This document shows, piece by piece, positions 26,125 through 32,560 of a DNA stretch of 64,000 nt (position 1 is its first letter; each line of letters opens with the position of its first letter). The notes beneath the pieces were generated by a model. The model saw only the letters and a list, made by a program, of their open reading frames with translations. It searched no databases and was not told where the DNA came from. The DNA lies in IMG/VR virus record IMGVR_UViG_3300035698_026680, positions 1 through 64,000 of that record, one strand, 5' to 3'. Both the position numbers and the translations under genes were made by a program. Source of the stretch: a virus.

Positions 26125-26198
26125 AGCCGATACAGGACTCGAACCTGTAAAACCTTGTTTCTAAAACAAGTATGTATACCAAATTCCATCAATCGGCC
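26125..26198 (-). tRNA. tRNA-Leu(TAG) with short variable loop
   Basis: Acceptor GGCCGAT/ATCGGCT with A73, leucine-like D arm (ATGGAATTTGGTATACAT), anticodon stem CTTGT/ACAAG with loop TTTAGAA, T loop TTCGAGT. The variable loop is five bases (GTTTT) in place of the usual long arm. Confidence 0.87.
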
Positions 26199-26208
26199 AT
26201 AAAGTGAG

Positions 26209-26237
26209 ATATTATCAAAAAGAGAGATATTTTAAAG
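26209..26237 (-). promoter_or_regulatory. Internal promoter of the tRNA operon
   Basis: On the minus strand CTTTAA, a 17-bp spacer and TAATAT. The spacer AATATCTCTCTTTTTGA is identical to that of the promoter at 26784-26812. It lies between tRNA-Tyr and tRNA-Leu(TAG). Confidence 0.55.
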
Positions 26238-26245
26238 TGCAAATG

Positions 26246-26328
26246 TGCCGCCTATAGGAATCGAACCTATCTGGCCTTACGACAACAGCTTTACAGGCTG
26301 CCCCACCTCCTTAATGGACTACGACGGC
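26246..26328 (-). tRNA. tRNA-Tyr(GTA)
   Basis: Acceptor GCCGTCG/AGGCGGC (mismatch at 7-66) with A73, anticodon stem GCAGC/GCTGT with loop CTGTAAA, long variable arm as in bacterial tyrosine tRNAs, T loop TTCGATT. It is the promoter-proximal tRNA of the operon. Confidence 0.9.
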
Positions 26329-26354
26329 ATTAATCTATTTTAACACACCATTTC

Positions 26355-26484
26355 AATTAACCGCTTAAAAGAGACTCTCTAGTGTGGCTACTTCTACCAT
26401 TCTAGAGCGGTATGAATTTATCGAAACACGTGAAGGGCAAGTACTTCCCGACCTTCTCAAGCAGTCTCATCCAAATTGTTAATT
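26355..26484 (-). ncRNA. Structured RNA S5 at the start of the tRNA operon
   Basis: Two nested long-range stems (AATTAAC 26355-26361 with GTTAATT 26478-26484; GAGACT 26371-26376 with AGTCTC 26463-26468) enclose smaller ones, including CTCTAG/CTAGAG (26377-26382 with 26402-26407) and GAAG/CTTC. It lies between a zinc-ribbon ORF and tRNA-Tyr and overlaps the ORF stop. About 130 nt, multi-branched, of unknown function. Confidence 0.45.
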
Positions 26485-26614
26485 ACTTTTTAACCCAAAG
26501 TCCATATTTCCCACAATTAGGACATTTAATTTGATAATGAGTTTTGCTCATTTTTTCAGCCCATGCATGAAATTGAATATATCCCTGTGGTTTTTTGGTA
26601 TGTTTACATTTCAT
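26483..26614 (-). CDS. Small zinc-ribbon protein leading the tRNA operon
   Basis: A 43-residue protein with CKH near the start and CPNCGKYG near the end, likely one zinc site. It is the first cistron after the minus-strand promoter at 26784-26812. No Shine-Dalgarno is obvious before ATG 26614. Related small zinc ribbons are frequent in this genome, which supports it. Confidence 0.6.
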   Translation of the reverse strand: MKCKHTKKPQGYIQFHAWAEKMSKTHYQIKCPNCGKYGLWVKK

Positions 26615-26783
26615 ATTGTCAATTGAAAGAAACAATCCCAGGGTAAGCATAATAAAAGTTACGATGATATCCCCGCGGATTCACCCAAACCGATTTTATT
26701 TTTGCCATTCGTATCGGACAAAACAAAACCGATGTCATTTCAAAGAGCAATTCCTTCTTACTTCCTTTTATCATATTACTTAT

Positions 26784-26812
26784 ATTATATCAAAAAGAGA
26801 GATATTTATCAC
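26784..26812 (-). promoter_or_regulatory. Main promoter of the minus-strand tRNA operon
   Basis: On the minus strand GTGATA, 17 bp and TATAAT. The -35 resembles the GTGATT of the phage promoters at 30422 and 31501. It faces the zinc-ribbon ORF and the tRNA genes. Confidence 0.65.
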
Positions 26813-26988
26813 GAGTTAGTTAGGCTTATGAGGGAGACACCACCCCACGCCTAGTAAATAATTCTAACAATAGCCCCCCCCGTCTAAATAGCGAGCATTA
26901 GCTAGTCTTTTCGTGAGTTTGAGTCCTAAGCCCTTATTTTACTTATAGGCAGTCTTGCTATGGAATAGTTTTATATAGTAATTGACAG
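26813..26988. other. Divergent intergenic region
   Basis: This stretch separates the minus-strand promoter from the plus-strand promoter at 26989. It has a run of eight C at about 26874-26881 and a weak TAGGC/GCCTA hairpin near 26822-26853. I see no gene, repeat or tRNA in it. Confidence 0.5.
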
Positions 26989-27017
26989 TTGATTCTTATC
27001 TCCCCATTTGATATGAT
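26989..27017 (+). promoter_or_regulatory. Promoter of the rightward small-gene region
   Basis: TTGATT (26989-26994), 17 bp, TATGAT (27012-27017). A TTGACA just upstream (26982-26987) is spaced too far from the -10. It drives the gene at 27089. Confidence 0.65.
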
Positions 27018-27088
27018 ATATATAGAATACAAACAAAGCAAACAAATTAAATTACTTTTATCTCAGCTTATGAAAGGAGAATTATAAA

Positions 27089-27229
27089 ATGATTGCTAAA
27101 GATATATTCAAAGTTCAAAAGGCGCTTGCGCAGCAAGACGAATTTTACGAAGAAAATAAGTATATTTTTGAAGAAATAGTCAAGCTATTAAATGCAACAA
27201 GTCTTGACTTAAAGTTAATTAAAAAATAA
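27089..27229 (+). CDS. Small hypothetical protein
   Basis: A 46-residue, charged, probably helical protein (MIAKDIFKVQKALAQQDEFY) behind a GAAAGGAGA site. First gene of the rightward transcript. A strong hairpin follows its stop. Confidence 0.65.
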   Translation: MIAKDIFKVQKALAQQDEFYEENKYIFEEIVKLLNATSLDLKLIKK

Positions 27230-27236
27230 TTCGAGC

Positions 27237-27272
27237 TTGTTTTAGCTTACTAGCAATAGCGAGCTAAGACAA
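27237..27272 (+). ncRNA. Intercistronic hairpin
   Basis: TTGTTTTAGCT (27237-27247) pairs with AGCTAAGACAA (27262-27272) with one G-U pair and a 14-nt loop. No T-run follows, so it is not a simple terminator. Similar hairpins separate the next small genes. Confidence 0.5.
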
Positions 27273-27303
27273 ATTCAAATAACATAATTATTAAATTCAA
27301 ACT

Positions 27304-27504
27304 ATGAAAGTAGCAGACTTAAATATCAATCAATCGCTGAAAACTAAACGCATTCTTCTTCATCTTGCTTATCTTCTAGAAGAGAAAGTCAAAAACAAAA
27401 ATTGTAATTGCAAAGAGCATTACAATGGCATTATCAAAGATGCTTACGAATTAAACGATTTCTTTAATAAAAAGATTCAAGCTTATAAAGACGCAAGAGA
27501 ATAA
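27304..27504 (+). CDS. Small hypothetical protein
   Basis: A 66-residue helical protein with a CNCKEH motif in the middle. There is no clear Shine-Dalgarno before ATG. No family is recognised. Confidence 0.6.
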   Translation: MKVADLNINQSLKTKRILLHLAYLLEEKVKNKNCNCKEHYNGIIKDAYELNDFFNKKIQAYKDARE

Positions 27505-27540
27505 AAAGATAAATAAACAGATTGGGGGTGAGACACAAAT

Positions 27541-27750
27541 ATGATAGTAAAAGAGTTTAAAGCAAAAGCTAAAAAAGAAAACGGCTATACAGCTAATGGC
27601 GAATACAGAAAGTTCTATAATCAAGCGAAAAACGAGCTAGTTAAGCGCCATAACGACGAACACAAAGCGATTATGCTTGAGCTAGGCTATAAACCAGCGC
27701 CTAAGAAAGTAAAGAAAATAGAGAAGAAAGAAGTAGTTAAGAAACAATAA
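27541..27750 (+). CDS. Small basic hypothetical protein
   Basis: A 69-residue lysine-rich protein ending in PKKVKKIEKKEVVKKQ. The ribosome site is GGGGGTGAG, the variant class used by several genes here. Possibly nucleic-acid binding from its charge; otherwise unknown. Confidence 0.7.
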   Translation: MIVKEFKAKAKKENGYTANGEYRKFYNQAKNELVKRHNDEHKAIMLELGYKPAPKKVKKIEKKEVVKKQ

Positions 27751-27913
27751 GAGCTTTATCTAGCTCTTTATACGCATAGAGAGCTAGGATAAGCCCCTTA
27801 AACTATAGGCTAAAACAGTTTTATGGTTTACCCCTATAGAAACTTAATGAATTAGGCTTAAAACGAGAAATAGCAAGAATTAACTATAGGATAACAGAAA
27901 GGAGATAATAGGC

Positions 27914-28159
27914 GTGGAATACACAAACAGCATATTCGTATTAGCTTTTACAGCAGGACTCTTTTGCTTAATAAGCGGAATAGAGATGAGCGTAGCAGAC
28001 GCTAGAAAGAAACTTAATAAACGCAATTACATGAGAGCTTATAGAGCTAATAAAAGCGTTAAAAGCGTTAAAATCAAGGCTAAAAGCGTTAAAAAAGATA
28101 TATTAGTAAATGATTTTAATGGAGAGAGTTTTAAGATTAAAAGGATAGCCTTAGCTTAA
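27914..28159 (+). CDS. Small membrane protein
   Basis: An 81-residue protein with GTG start after GAAAGGAGA. Residues 6-26 form one membrane span (IFVLAFTAGLFCLISG). The rest is basic (SVKSVKIKAKSVKK) and presumably cytoplasmic. Confidence 0.7.
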   Translation: MEYTNSIFVLAFTAGLFCLISGIEMSVADARKKLNKRNYMRAYRANKSVKSVKIKAKSVKKDILVNDFNGESFKIKRIALA

Positions 28160-28331
28160 TTTTACAATCCTTTTACTCATTCTCTATAGTATTCTAGGTA
28201 GCAGAGATTAGCTATAAAACCTGCTACAAAAGCGTCATAAGACGAAAACAACGAGTGACTTTTTATCTCGGCTTATGATAAGATTATATAAATTAACAAT
28301 CTATAGCTAAAAAGAAAGAGGTGACGACTTT

Positions 28332-28550
28332 ATGCAGGATACAGACAATTTAAAGAAAGAGATTAGGCGATTTCGATGGTTGCTACAAGTAAAGAAAAAT
28401 GCTGTCGCATTGCCATCAAGGACGAGGCGATACTTAAATAGTGCGCGAGATAAACAAATTCTAGTATTGAAAGGCCAAGGGCTTTCCTATCACAAGATTT
28501 GCGGAATAGCTAGCCAGAAACAAAGCGAATTAGAATTGCTTTTCGATTAG
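28332..28550 (+). CDS. Small helix-turn-helix-like protein
   Basis: A 72-residue basic protein with AGAGGTGAC as ribosome site. Residues about 38-65 (ARDKQILVLKGQGLSYHKI) look like a helix-turn-helix of the sigma-factor region 4 or resolvase type. It may be a small DNA-binding regulator; low certainty. A 9-bp hairpin follows the stop (CTTTGCCCA with TGGGCAGAG). Confidence 0.65.
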   Translation: MQDTDNLKKEIRRFRWLLQVKKNAVALPSRTRRYLNSARDKQILVLKGQGLSYHKICGIASQKQSELELLFD

Positions 28551-28644
28551 GGTTTTCCTTTGCCCATCTTCTTGGTGGGCAGAGATAAGATTCTAAAAGA
28601 GCTCTTTAATAATTAAATACTAAAGACGAGAGAAGGGAGAGTCT

Positions 28645-29199
28645 ATGACAACTTGGCAAGAAGAAAAAAATGCAGTAACCAAGGCACTATTCAATGAGTT
28701 AAAAGCGCTTACAAAAGAAAAAGTAACGCTTGAGAAAAAGGATGAACTCTTGCGTGTTAGGCTAACCACTGATTATCCAATCTATGTTAGACCAAAAGGC
28801 TACGACAATCGATATTCTTTTACTTTAAGTAATCAACTACCTTTTATTGGTAGCGGAGATTTTGGTACTAAAGTAGAAAAAGCGCCCAATAAAGTAGGAG
28901 TCCTGAGTGCTAAGAAGATTAGTGATTGGGTTGAGTATCTCAGCAAGGGCCATGATGTCTTAGTCAAAGAGAGTGCAATTCGCGGAGCTAAGGTCGACGC
29001 TTTTTTGGTTAGAATCAACAAGATAAAGGGAGTACGCTTCGGGGACGACAGTATGTCGGGCGAAATTATCAGAAACGGACTTGTATTCAAATTTGAGATC
29101 AGTAATTGTGGTTACATTAGCCAGAAGATTAAAGTCCGCTATACGATTGAAAATAATCTTGATAGTTTCTTGAAACTATCGAAGAACAAGCTCACTTAG
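28645..29199 (+). CDS. Hypothetical protein
   Basis: A 184-residue protein after an AAGGGAGAG site. A helical N-terminus (EEKNAVTKALFNELKAL) is followed by strands and turns (RVRLTTDYPIYVRPKGYD). No membrane segment or zinc motif. No family is recognised. Confidence 0.75.
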   Translation: MTTWQEEKNAVTKALFNELKALTKEKVTLEKKDELLRVRLTTDYPIYVRPKGYDNRYSFTLSNQLPFIGSGDFGTKVEKAPNKVGVLSAKKISDWVEYLSKGHDVLVKESAIRGAKVDAFLVRINKIKGVRFGDDSMSGEIIRNGLVFKFEISNCGYISQKIKVRYTIENNLDSFLKLSKNKLT

Positions 29200-29251
29200 T
29201 TATTTTAAAGCGCTTGTCTTTAGTATTTAGCTATTAAAAGGAAAGGAGAAT

Positions 29252-29434
29252 ATGAAAAGCTGTAAACAATGCGGAAATGCCTGTAAGAACGAGTCAGTCT
29301 TAGAGTCTTGCGGTCAATTTTGCTCTATTAACTGCGCTCAGATCGACTACGAAGATAAGTGCCTACAAGATGAATTAAGATCGAGTAATCCAAGTATGGA
29401 AGGTCTAGAAGAAGCAGTTATGAGAATGATTTAA
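29252..29434 (+). CDS. Small treble-clef zinc protein
   Basis: A 60-residue protein: CKQCGNAC near the start, then FCSINCA. These fit a small zinc finger. The acidic C-terminus is helical. Strong AAAGGAGAA site. Confidence 0.7.
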   Translation: MKSCKQCGNACKNESVLESCGQFCSINCAQIDYEDKCLQDELRSSNPSMEGLEEAVMRMI

Positions 29435-29461
29435 TTAAATCAGATTGGGGGTGATACGAGT

Positions 29462-29671
29462 ATGATGACAGCAAAAGAATTAAAAGAAGCTGGTCTTTAC
29501 AAAGAAGCAAGCAAAAATTTATTTGTGGCTGTTGGGAAAAGTCTTAATGCTATGATTGATCCTTTTTGCATGAGTCAATTAACTTCAGACGAAACAATAG
29601 TTCACCAGCCTATAATTAAAAAGTTTGTTGATTTTATTAAAAGCGGTGGAAGCTGGGAGTTTAAGGGTTAA
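29462..29671 (+). CDS. Small hypothetical protein
   Basis: A 69-residue protein with the GGGGGTGAT ribosome site. The first half is helical (AKELKEAGLYKEASKNLF). No motif is recognised. Confidence 0.65.
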   Translation: MMTAKELKEAGLYKEASKNLFVAVGKSLNAMIDPFCMSQLTSDETIVHQPIIKKFVDFIKSGGSWEFKG

Positions 29672-29684
29672 AGTAAGGATTTGA

Positions 29685-29714
29685 CTGATAAGATAAAATA
29701 ATTTGTCTTATCAG
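29685..29714 (+). ncRNA. Very strong intercistronic hairpin
   Basis: CTGATAAGATAAA pairs with TTTGTCTTATCAG over 13 pairs (one G-U) with a 4-nt ATAA loop. It stands between two small genes. No T-run follows. Confidence 0.6.
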
Positions 29715-29757
29715 ATGAAACCATTACCAAGTTGATTAGATCGGGGTGATTACAAGT

Positions 29758-29937
29758 ATGGAAAAGACCACTATTGAGTATTACGCTAGGCAGAATTATG
29801 GAAAAACCCAGTTCTATATCAAAAACGAAAGAGAGAATAGGATCATCGGCCAGTTGTTAAGGCAGAAGACGATTAGCAGAGATCAGATTAGATCCTTTGA
29901 GCAATTGGGACTCAAGTTTGAGTTGGTTCTCGAATGA
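29758..29937 (+). CDS. Small hypothetical protein
   Basis: A 59-residue charged protein. ATG 29758 follows GGGGTGAT, so an upstream GTG within that site is not the start. Mostly helical (RIIGQLLRQKTISRDQIRSF). Function unknown. Confidence 0.65.
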   Translation: MEKTTIEYYARQNYGKTQFYIKNERENRIIGQLLRQKTISRDQIRSFEQLGLKFELVLE

Positions 29938-29970
29938 TTAAAATTAAATTGAGATTGGGGGTAAGAATTT

Positions 29971-30162
29971 ATGAAATGTACTAAATGTGATGAAGACGCG
30001 ATTAAAGTAGATGACGAGTCTCACTATTGCAGTGCTTGCGAAAAGTGTTTTCCGCCAACCGAACAAACCTATGTCGAGAAAATACTTAACTGTAGCGACA
30101 CTAAGGCTATTGAAAAGGAAATAGTTAATTGTGGCTCGACAATCGGATTTCGAGTGTGTTAG
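29971..30162 (+). CDS. Small zinc-ribbon protein
   Basis: A 63-residue protein beginning MKCTKCDED and followed by CSACEKC, a typical four-cysteine ribbon. The ribosome site is GGGGGTAAG. Role unknown. Confidence 0.7.
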   Translation: MKCTKCDEDAIKVDDESHYCSACEKCFPPTEQTYVEKILNCSDTKAIEKEIVNCGSTIGFRVC

Positions 30163-30169
30163 TTCAATT

Positions 30170-30184
30170 CACTCTTTGATGAGT
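30170..30184. promoter_or_regulatory. Dispersed palindromic element, copy 3
   Basis: CACTCTTTGATGAGT lies 20 nt before the gene at 30204, between the zinc-ribbon gene and its neighbour. It is related to the copies at 22295 and 23733. Confidence 0.45.
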
Positions 30185-30203
30185 GGAATCAGAAAGGAGA
30201 ATT

Positions 30204-30362
30204 ATGGCTACTTATAATGTGATTTGGGAAGAAAAGCATAGTGTCAATGTTGAAGCCAAGAGCGAAAACGAAGCGATTGATAAGATTCACAGAAGTGATT
30301 ACGACCAGGGCGAAACATCGGCAGAAGTTTCTGTACCGCCTAAAGCCTACAAAATGGATTAA
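30204..30362 (+). CDS. Small hypothetical protein
   Basis: A 52-residue acidic protein (MATYNVIWEEKHSVNVEAKS) with AAAGGAG 5 nt before ATG. The strand-then-helix pattern is seen in several small phage proteins. A longer frame over the same bases has no ribosome site. Confidence 0.7.
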   Translation: MATYNVIWEEKHSVNVEAKSENEAIDKIHRSDYDQGETSAEVSVPPKAYKMD

Positions 30363-30370
30363 GGGCTTGA

Positions 30371-30450
30371 TAGGGGAGCCAAGGCTACTTGACTCTCCTA
30401 ATGAAGCACTTAGTTTCCCGAGTGATTTTTGGGAAAAAATAAGTTATAAT
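30371..30450 (+). promoter_or_regulatory. Hairpin-promoter cassette 1
   Basis: A hairpin (TAGGGGAG 30371-30378 with CTCTCCTA 30393-30400) flanked by GCTTGA and ATGAA is followed by GTGATT (30422-30427), 17 bp and TATAAT (30445-30450). The same arrangement recurs at 31453-31529. It drives the gene at 30489. Confidence 0.7.
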
Positions 30451-30488
30451 TATTATTAGAGAATAGAAAATTTAAAAAGGAGAATTTA

Positions 30489-30953
30489 ATGAAAATTGAT
30501 CTTCAAGAATGTAAAACTTCCGCTCAAGCAATGATTAAGCTTGGTTTTAATGAAGCAACTCGCAATCTCCAGTTTCGTGTTAACTGCGAAGATTTAAGTG
30601 ATTTGAGAAATTGTGTTTCTCTTATCAACGAATATAACAGTTTCAATTGGATAACAGTAAATAAGGCGATTGATTCTTTCCTATCCGATAAACATCATTC
30701 TAAAAAGGAGTATCTCCTTGATTTCGATATTGGCAGAGAGTTTAAGCCAGTATTGTATGTCAAGTGCTGGGCATACGATATCTCCAAACAGGATTTTGTT
30801 AAAAAAATGGAGACTTTTATGTCTGTGTCTGGGGCAAACGAGTGTGAATTTAATTTCGAAACGCCCGTGCCCGATAGCGATCAATTCAAGTTTAGAAAAG
30901 CGCCAGCTTTAACTATAAATAGATTTGAGTGTCGTATCTGTTGGAATAATTAG
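30489..30953 (+). CDS. Hypothetical protein
   Basis: A 154-residue protein after AAAAGGAGA. It has mixed helices and strands and ends with RFECRICWNN. No family is recognised. It is the first gene after hairpin-promoter cassette 1. Confidence 0.75.
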   Translation: MKIDLQECKTSAQAMIKLGFNEATRNLQFRVNCEDLSDLRNCVSLINEYNSFNWITVNKAIDSFLSDKHHSKKEYLLDFDIGREFKPVLYVKCWAYDISKQDFVKKMETFMSVSGANECEFNFETPVPDSDQFKFRKAPALTINRFECRICWNN

Positions 30954-30965
30954 AAAGGAGAAACT

Positions 30966-31253
30966 ATGGCCGCGAATCACCCACTTAAAAAGGAATGGGA
31001 TAAGGCAGGTGGTAAGCTAGCTCGTAAGTGTAGAATCTGTGGAGTAGAGTTTAAGCCCGAAAGATGGGGAATCACTCTCTGTGACTCAGAGCTTTGTAAG
31101 AAGGTTAGTTTTACTATTTCGCATACTCTAGCTAGTATTAAGCGCTTTCACGCTTCGTCTAAGGAAGCTAAAGACGTAGATGCTTATAAAATACTAATGA
31201 GTGAAGCAAAGCGCAAAAAGATCAGTCTAAACCTAGAAGGGAGTAAAAAATGA
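30966..31253 (+). CDS. Small zinc-finger protein
   Basis: A 95-residue protein with CRICGVEF and LCDSELCKK, a two-part zinc finger, then a basic helix. It recalls the small finger proteins of phages that bind nucleic acid. ATGA overlap with the next gene. Confidence 0.7.
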   Translation: MAANHPLKKEWDKAGGKLARKCRICGVEFKPERWGITLCDSELCKKVSFTISHTLASIKRFHASSKEAKDVDAYKILMSEAKRKKISLNLEGSKK

Positions 31254-31444
31254 AGTTTATTCAAAAACAAACAGATAAGGAACTAAAAGAATTGGCAATT
31301 AATTTGTGGAGTTCAATCTATCAGACGGAGTGTTATGGAGTGAAAGACTATCAGGTTTACTGGATGACAGTCGCAGAACTAGAGAAACGTGGCTACTCTC
31401 TAGAAGCAAACACTAGACTGACCATTAAGCACCTTGAAAACTAA
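31250..31444 (+). CDS. Small hypothetical protein
   Basis: A 64-residue helical protein translationally coupled to the zinc-finger gene by ATGA. The central part reads VKDYQVYWMTVAELEKRGYS. No family is recognised. Confidence 0.65.
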   Translation: MKFIQKQTDKELKELAINLWSSIYQTECYGVKDYQVYWMTVAELEKRGYSLEANTRLTIKHLEN

Positions 31445-31452
31445 GAGCTTGA

Positions 31453-31529
31453 TAGGGTGCGTTTGCCAAAGCCCGCAAGCGCGTCCTAATGAATCTCTGA
31501 GTGATTTTTTAGGCAATTTAAGTTATAAT
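31453..31529 (+). promoter_or_regulatory. Hairpin-promoter cassette 2
   Basis: TAGGGTGCG (31453-31461) pairs with CGCGTCCTA (31480-31488), with an inner TTGC/GCAA stem. Then GTGATT (31501-31506), 17 bp and TATAAT (31524-31529). Flanks GCTTGA and ATGAA match cassette 1. Confidence 0.7.
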
Positions 31530-31562
31530 ATAAAAAGAGAATAGAGAATTTAAGGAGAATTT

Positions 31563-31646
31563 ATGTCAAAACCTATACATTATAACTTAAATGGCTCTAC
31601 GGAAGCCATTTTTTTATTGGAAAGGATGGACAATGAGAAAAAATAG
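31563..31646 (+). CDS. Possible 27-residue leader peptide
   Basis: A short ORF after AAGGAGAATTT, starting MSKPIHYNLNGSTEAIF. A terminator hairpin lies inside it, and its stop is 13 nt past the start of the next gene. This is the geometry of an attenuator leader. It could also be a remnant, but its ribosome site is as good as any nearby. Confidence 0.5.
   Translation: MSKPIHYNLNGSTEAIFLLERMDNEKK
31589..31615 (+). terminator. Attenuator-type terminator inside a leader ORF
   Basis: AAATGGCT (31589-31596) pairs with AGCCATTT (31604-31611) with a 7-nt loop, and T residues follow. It is about 60 bp after the -10 of cassette 2, so most transcripts might stop here. Confidence 0.7.
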
Positions 31647-32001
31647 TCTAACTTTTTTAATAGAAATCAGTTTAATAATTTGGGCCTTTTCAAAATCAAT
31701 AATTTTAGGAATTTTTATCTTAGTCTATATAATTCACATAAACGGACACATAAAAAACTTGCTAGAGCAGATACTAGCAGGGGATGAAGAAAAGAAAGAT
31801 CCAGAAGATCCTTTCCGAATCCCAAAGATGACACCGAATAAGATTTATCCTTACCGTGGTTGTGTCATCGAACACTATCCGAATCTTTTTTTAATTATAA
31901 AACAGAATGGGCAAAGATTAGAGCGATATTTCTTCGATATAGAAAAGGCTAAAGAAGAAATTGACTTAATTTCCCCTAGCTCTGAGAGAGAAAGAAAATG
32001 A
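31633..32001 (+). CDS. Membrane protein with cytoplasmic tail
   Basis: A 122-residue protein. The first 40 residues form one or two membrane spans (FLIEISLIIWAFS, GIFILVYIIHING). The remaining 80 are charged and soluble. ATG 31633 is preferred to 31591 because GGAAAGGA precedes it, and the longer frame would cross the terminator. Confidence 0.65.
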   Translation: MRKNSLTFLIEISLIIWAFSKSIILGIFILVYIIHINGHIKNLLEQILAGDEEKKDPEDPFRIPKMTPNKIYPYRGCVIEHYPNLFLIIKQNGQRLERYFFDIEKAKEEIDLISPSSERERK

Positions 32002-32177
32002 CTAAATTAAAAAACAGATTCTATCACTGTCCGAAGTGTGGGCTAAAAACATACTTGTATGTAAAAGTAGTTAGGGGATATAAAAAATGTCCTATCTGCA
32101 AAGAAAATATAATGCATCAGGAAAAGGATCATGGTGGAAGCCAATGTAATGCTCATTATGAGAAAGACAAAAGATGA
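31998..32177 (+). CDS. Small zinc-ribbon protein
   Basis: A 59-residue protein with CPKCGLKT and CPICKEN, a classic ribbon. It overlaps both neighbours by ATGA, so it is clearly part of the operon. Confidence 0.75.
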   Translation: MTKLKNRFYHCPKCGLKTYLYVKVVRGYKKCPICKENIMHQEKDHGGSQCNAHYEKDKR

Positions 32178-32371
32178 AATTTTTGATAAACGTACACCTA
32201 GGACTCTTTATAGTTGAAGCAGAAAGTGCAACAAAAGCATTGGCTAACTATCTGACAATACAAAAGCCAGATATGAAAAACTCGTTTCTTAATAGAAAAG
32301 ACTTATTAAAAATGGGCTACAAATATCTTTTTACGACAGCACACAAAGAAGTGTTTTATTTACGAAACTAA
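32174..32371 (+). CDS. Small hypothetical protein
   Basis: A 65-residue protein (MKFLINVHLGLFIVEAESAT) with a beta-alpha start, coupled by ATGA to the zinc ribbon. No family is recognised. Confidence 0.65.
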   Translation: MKFLINVHLGLFIVEAESATKALANYLTIQKPDMKNSFLNRKDLLKMGYKYLFTTAHKEVFYLRN

Positions 32372-32383
32372 AAAGGAATAATT

Positions 32384-32560
32384 ATGAAAACACACTATGT
32401 ACAATCGCACAGTGATCCAAAAGTAGCTTACAAAGTAGAATACTATCCAGAAGGCGATAAGTTTGTTTGCAAGTGCAAAGACTACAAGCATCGCTCTTAC
32501 CGCTTTGATAAGTACGAATGTAGGCATATTAAAGAAGTAAAAGGAGATTTGAAAAAATGA
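32384..32560 (+). CDS. Small SWIM-type zinc-finger protein
   Basis: A 58-residue protein with VCKCKDYKH followed by YECRHI. This is the C-x-C...C-x-H pattern of SWIM fingers, which bind DNA or protein. AAAGGAAT precedes the start. It overlaps the next gene by ATGA. Confidence 0.75.
   Translation: MKTHYVQSHSDPKVAYKVEYYPEGDKFVCKCKDYKHRSYRFDKYECRHIKEVKGDLKK

Noticed and set aside
23750-26330. Regularly spaced repeats that might suggest a CRISPR array
   Set aside because: The repeating GGTTCGA blocks are tRNA T arms. The units have different anticodons and full cloverleaf pairing, with no identical repeats and spacers.
26595-26819. A 74-codon plus-strand ORF between the tRNA operon and the small-gene region
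   Set aside because: It lies opposite the zinc-ribbon start and the minus-strand promoter, and has no ribosome site or sensible composition.
30241-30459. A 72-codon ORF overlapping the gene at 30204
   Set aside because: It has no ribosome site and runs through the hairpin-promoter cassette. The 52-residue gene at 30204 in another frame has AAAGGAG.
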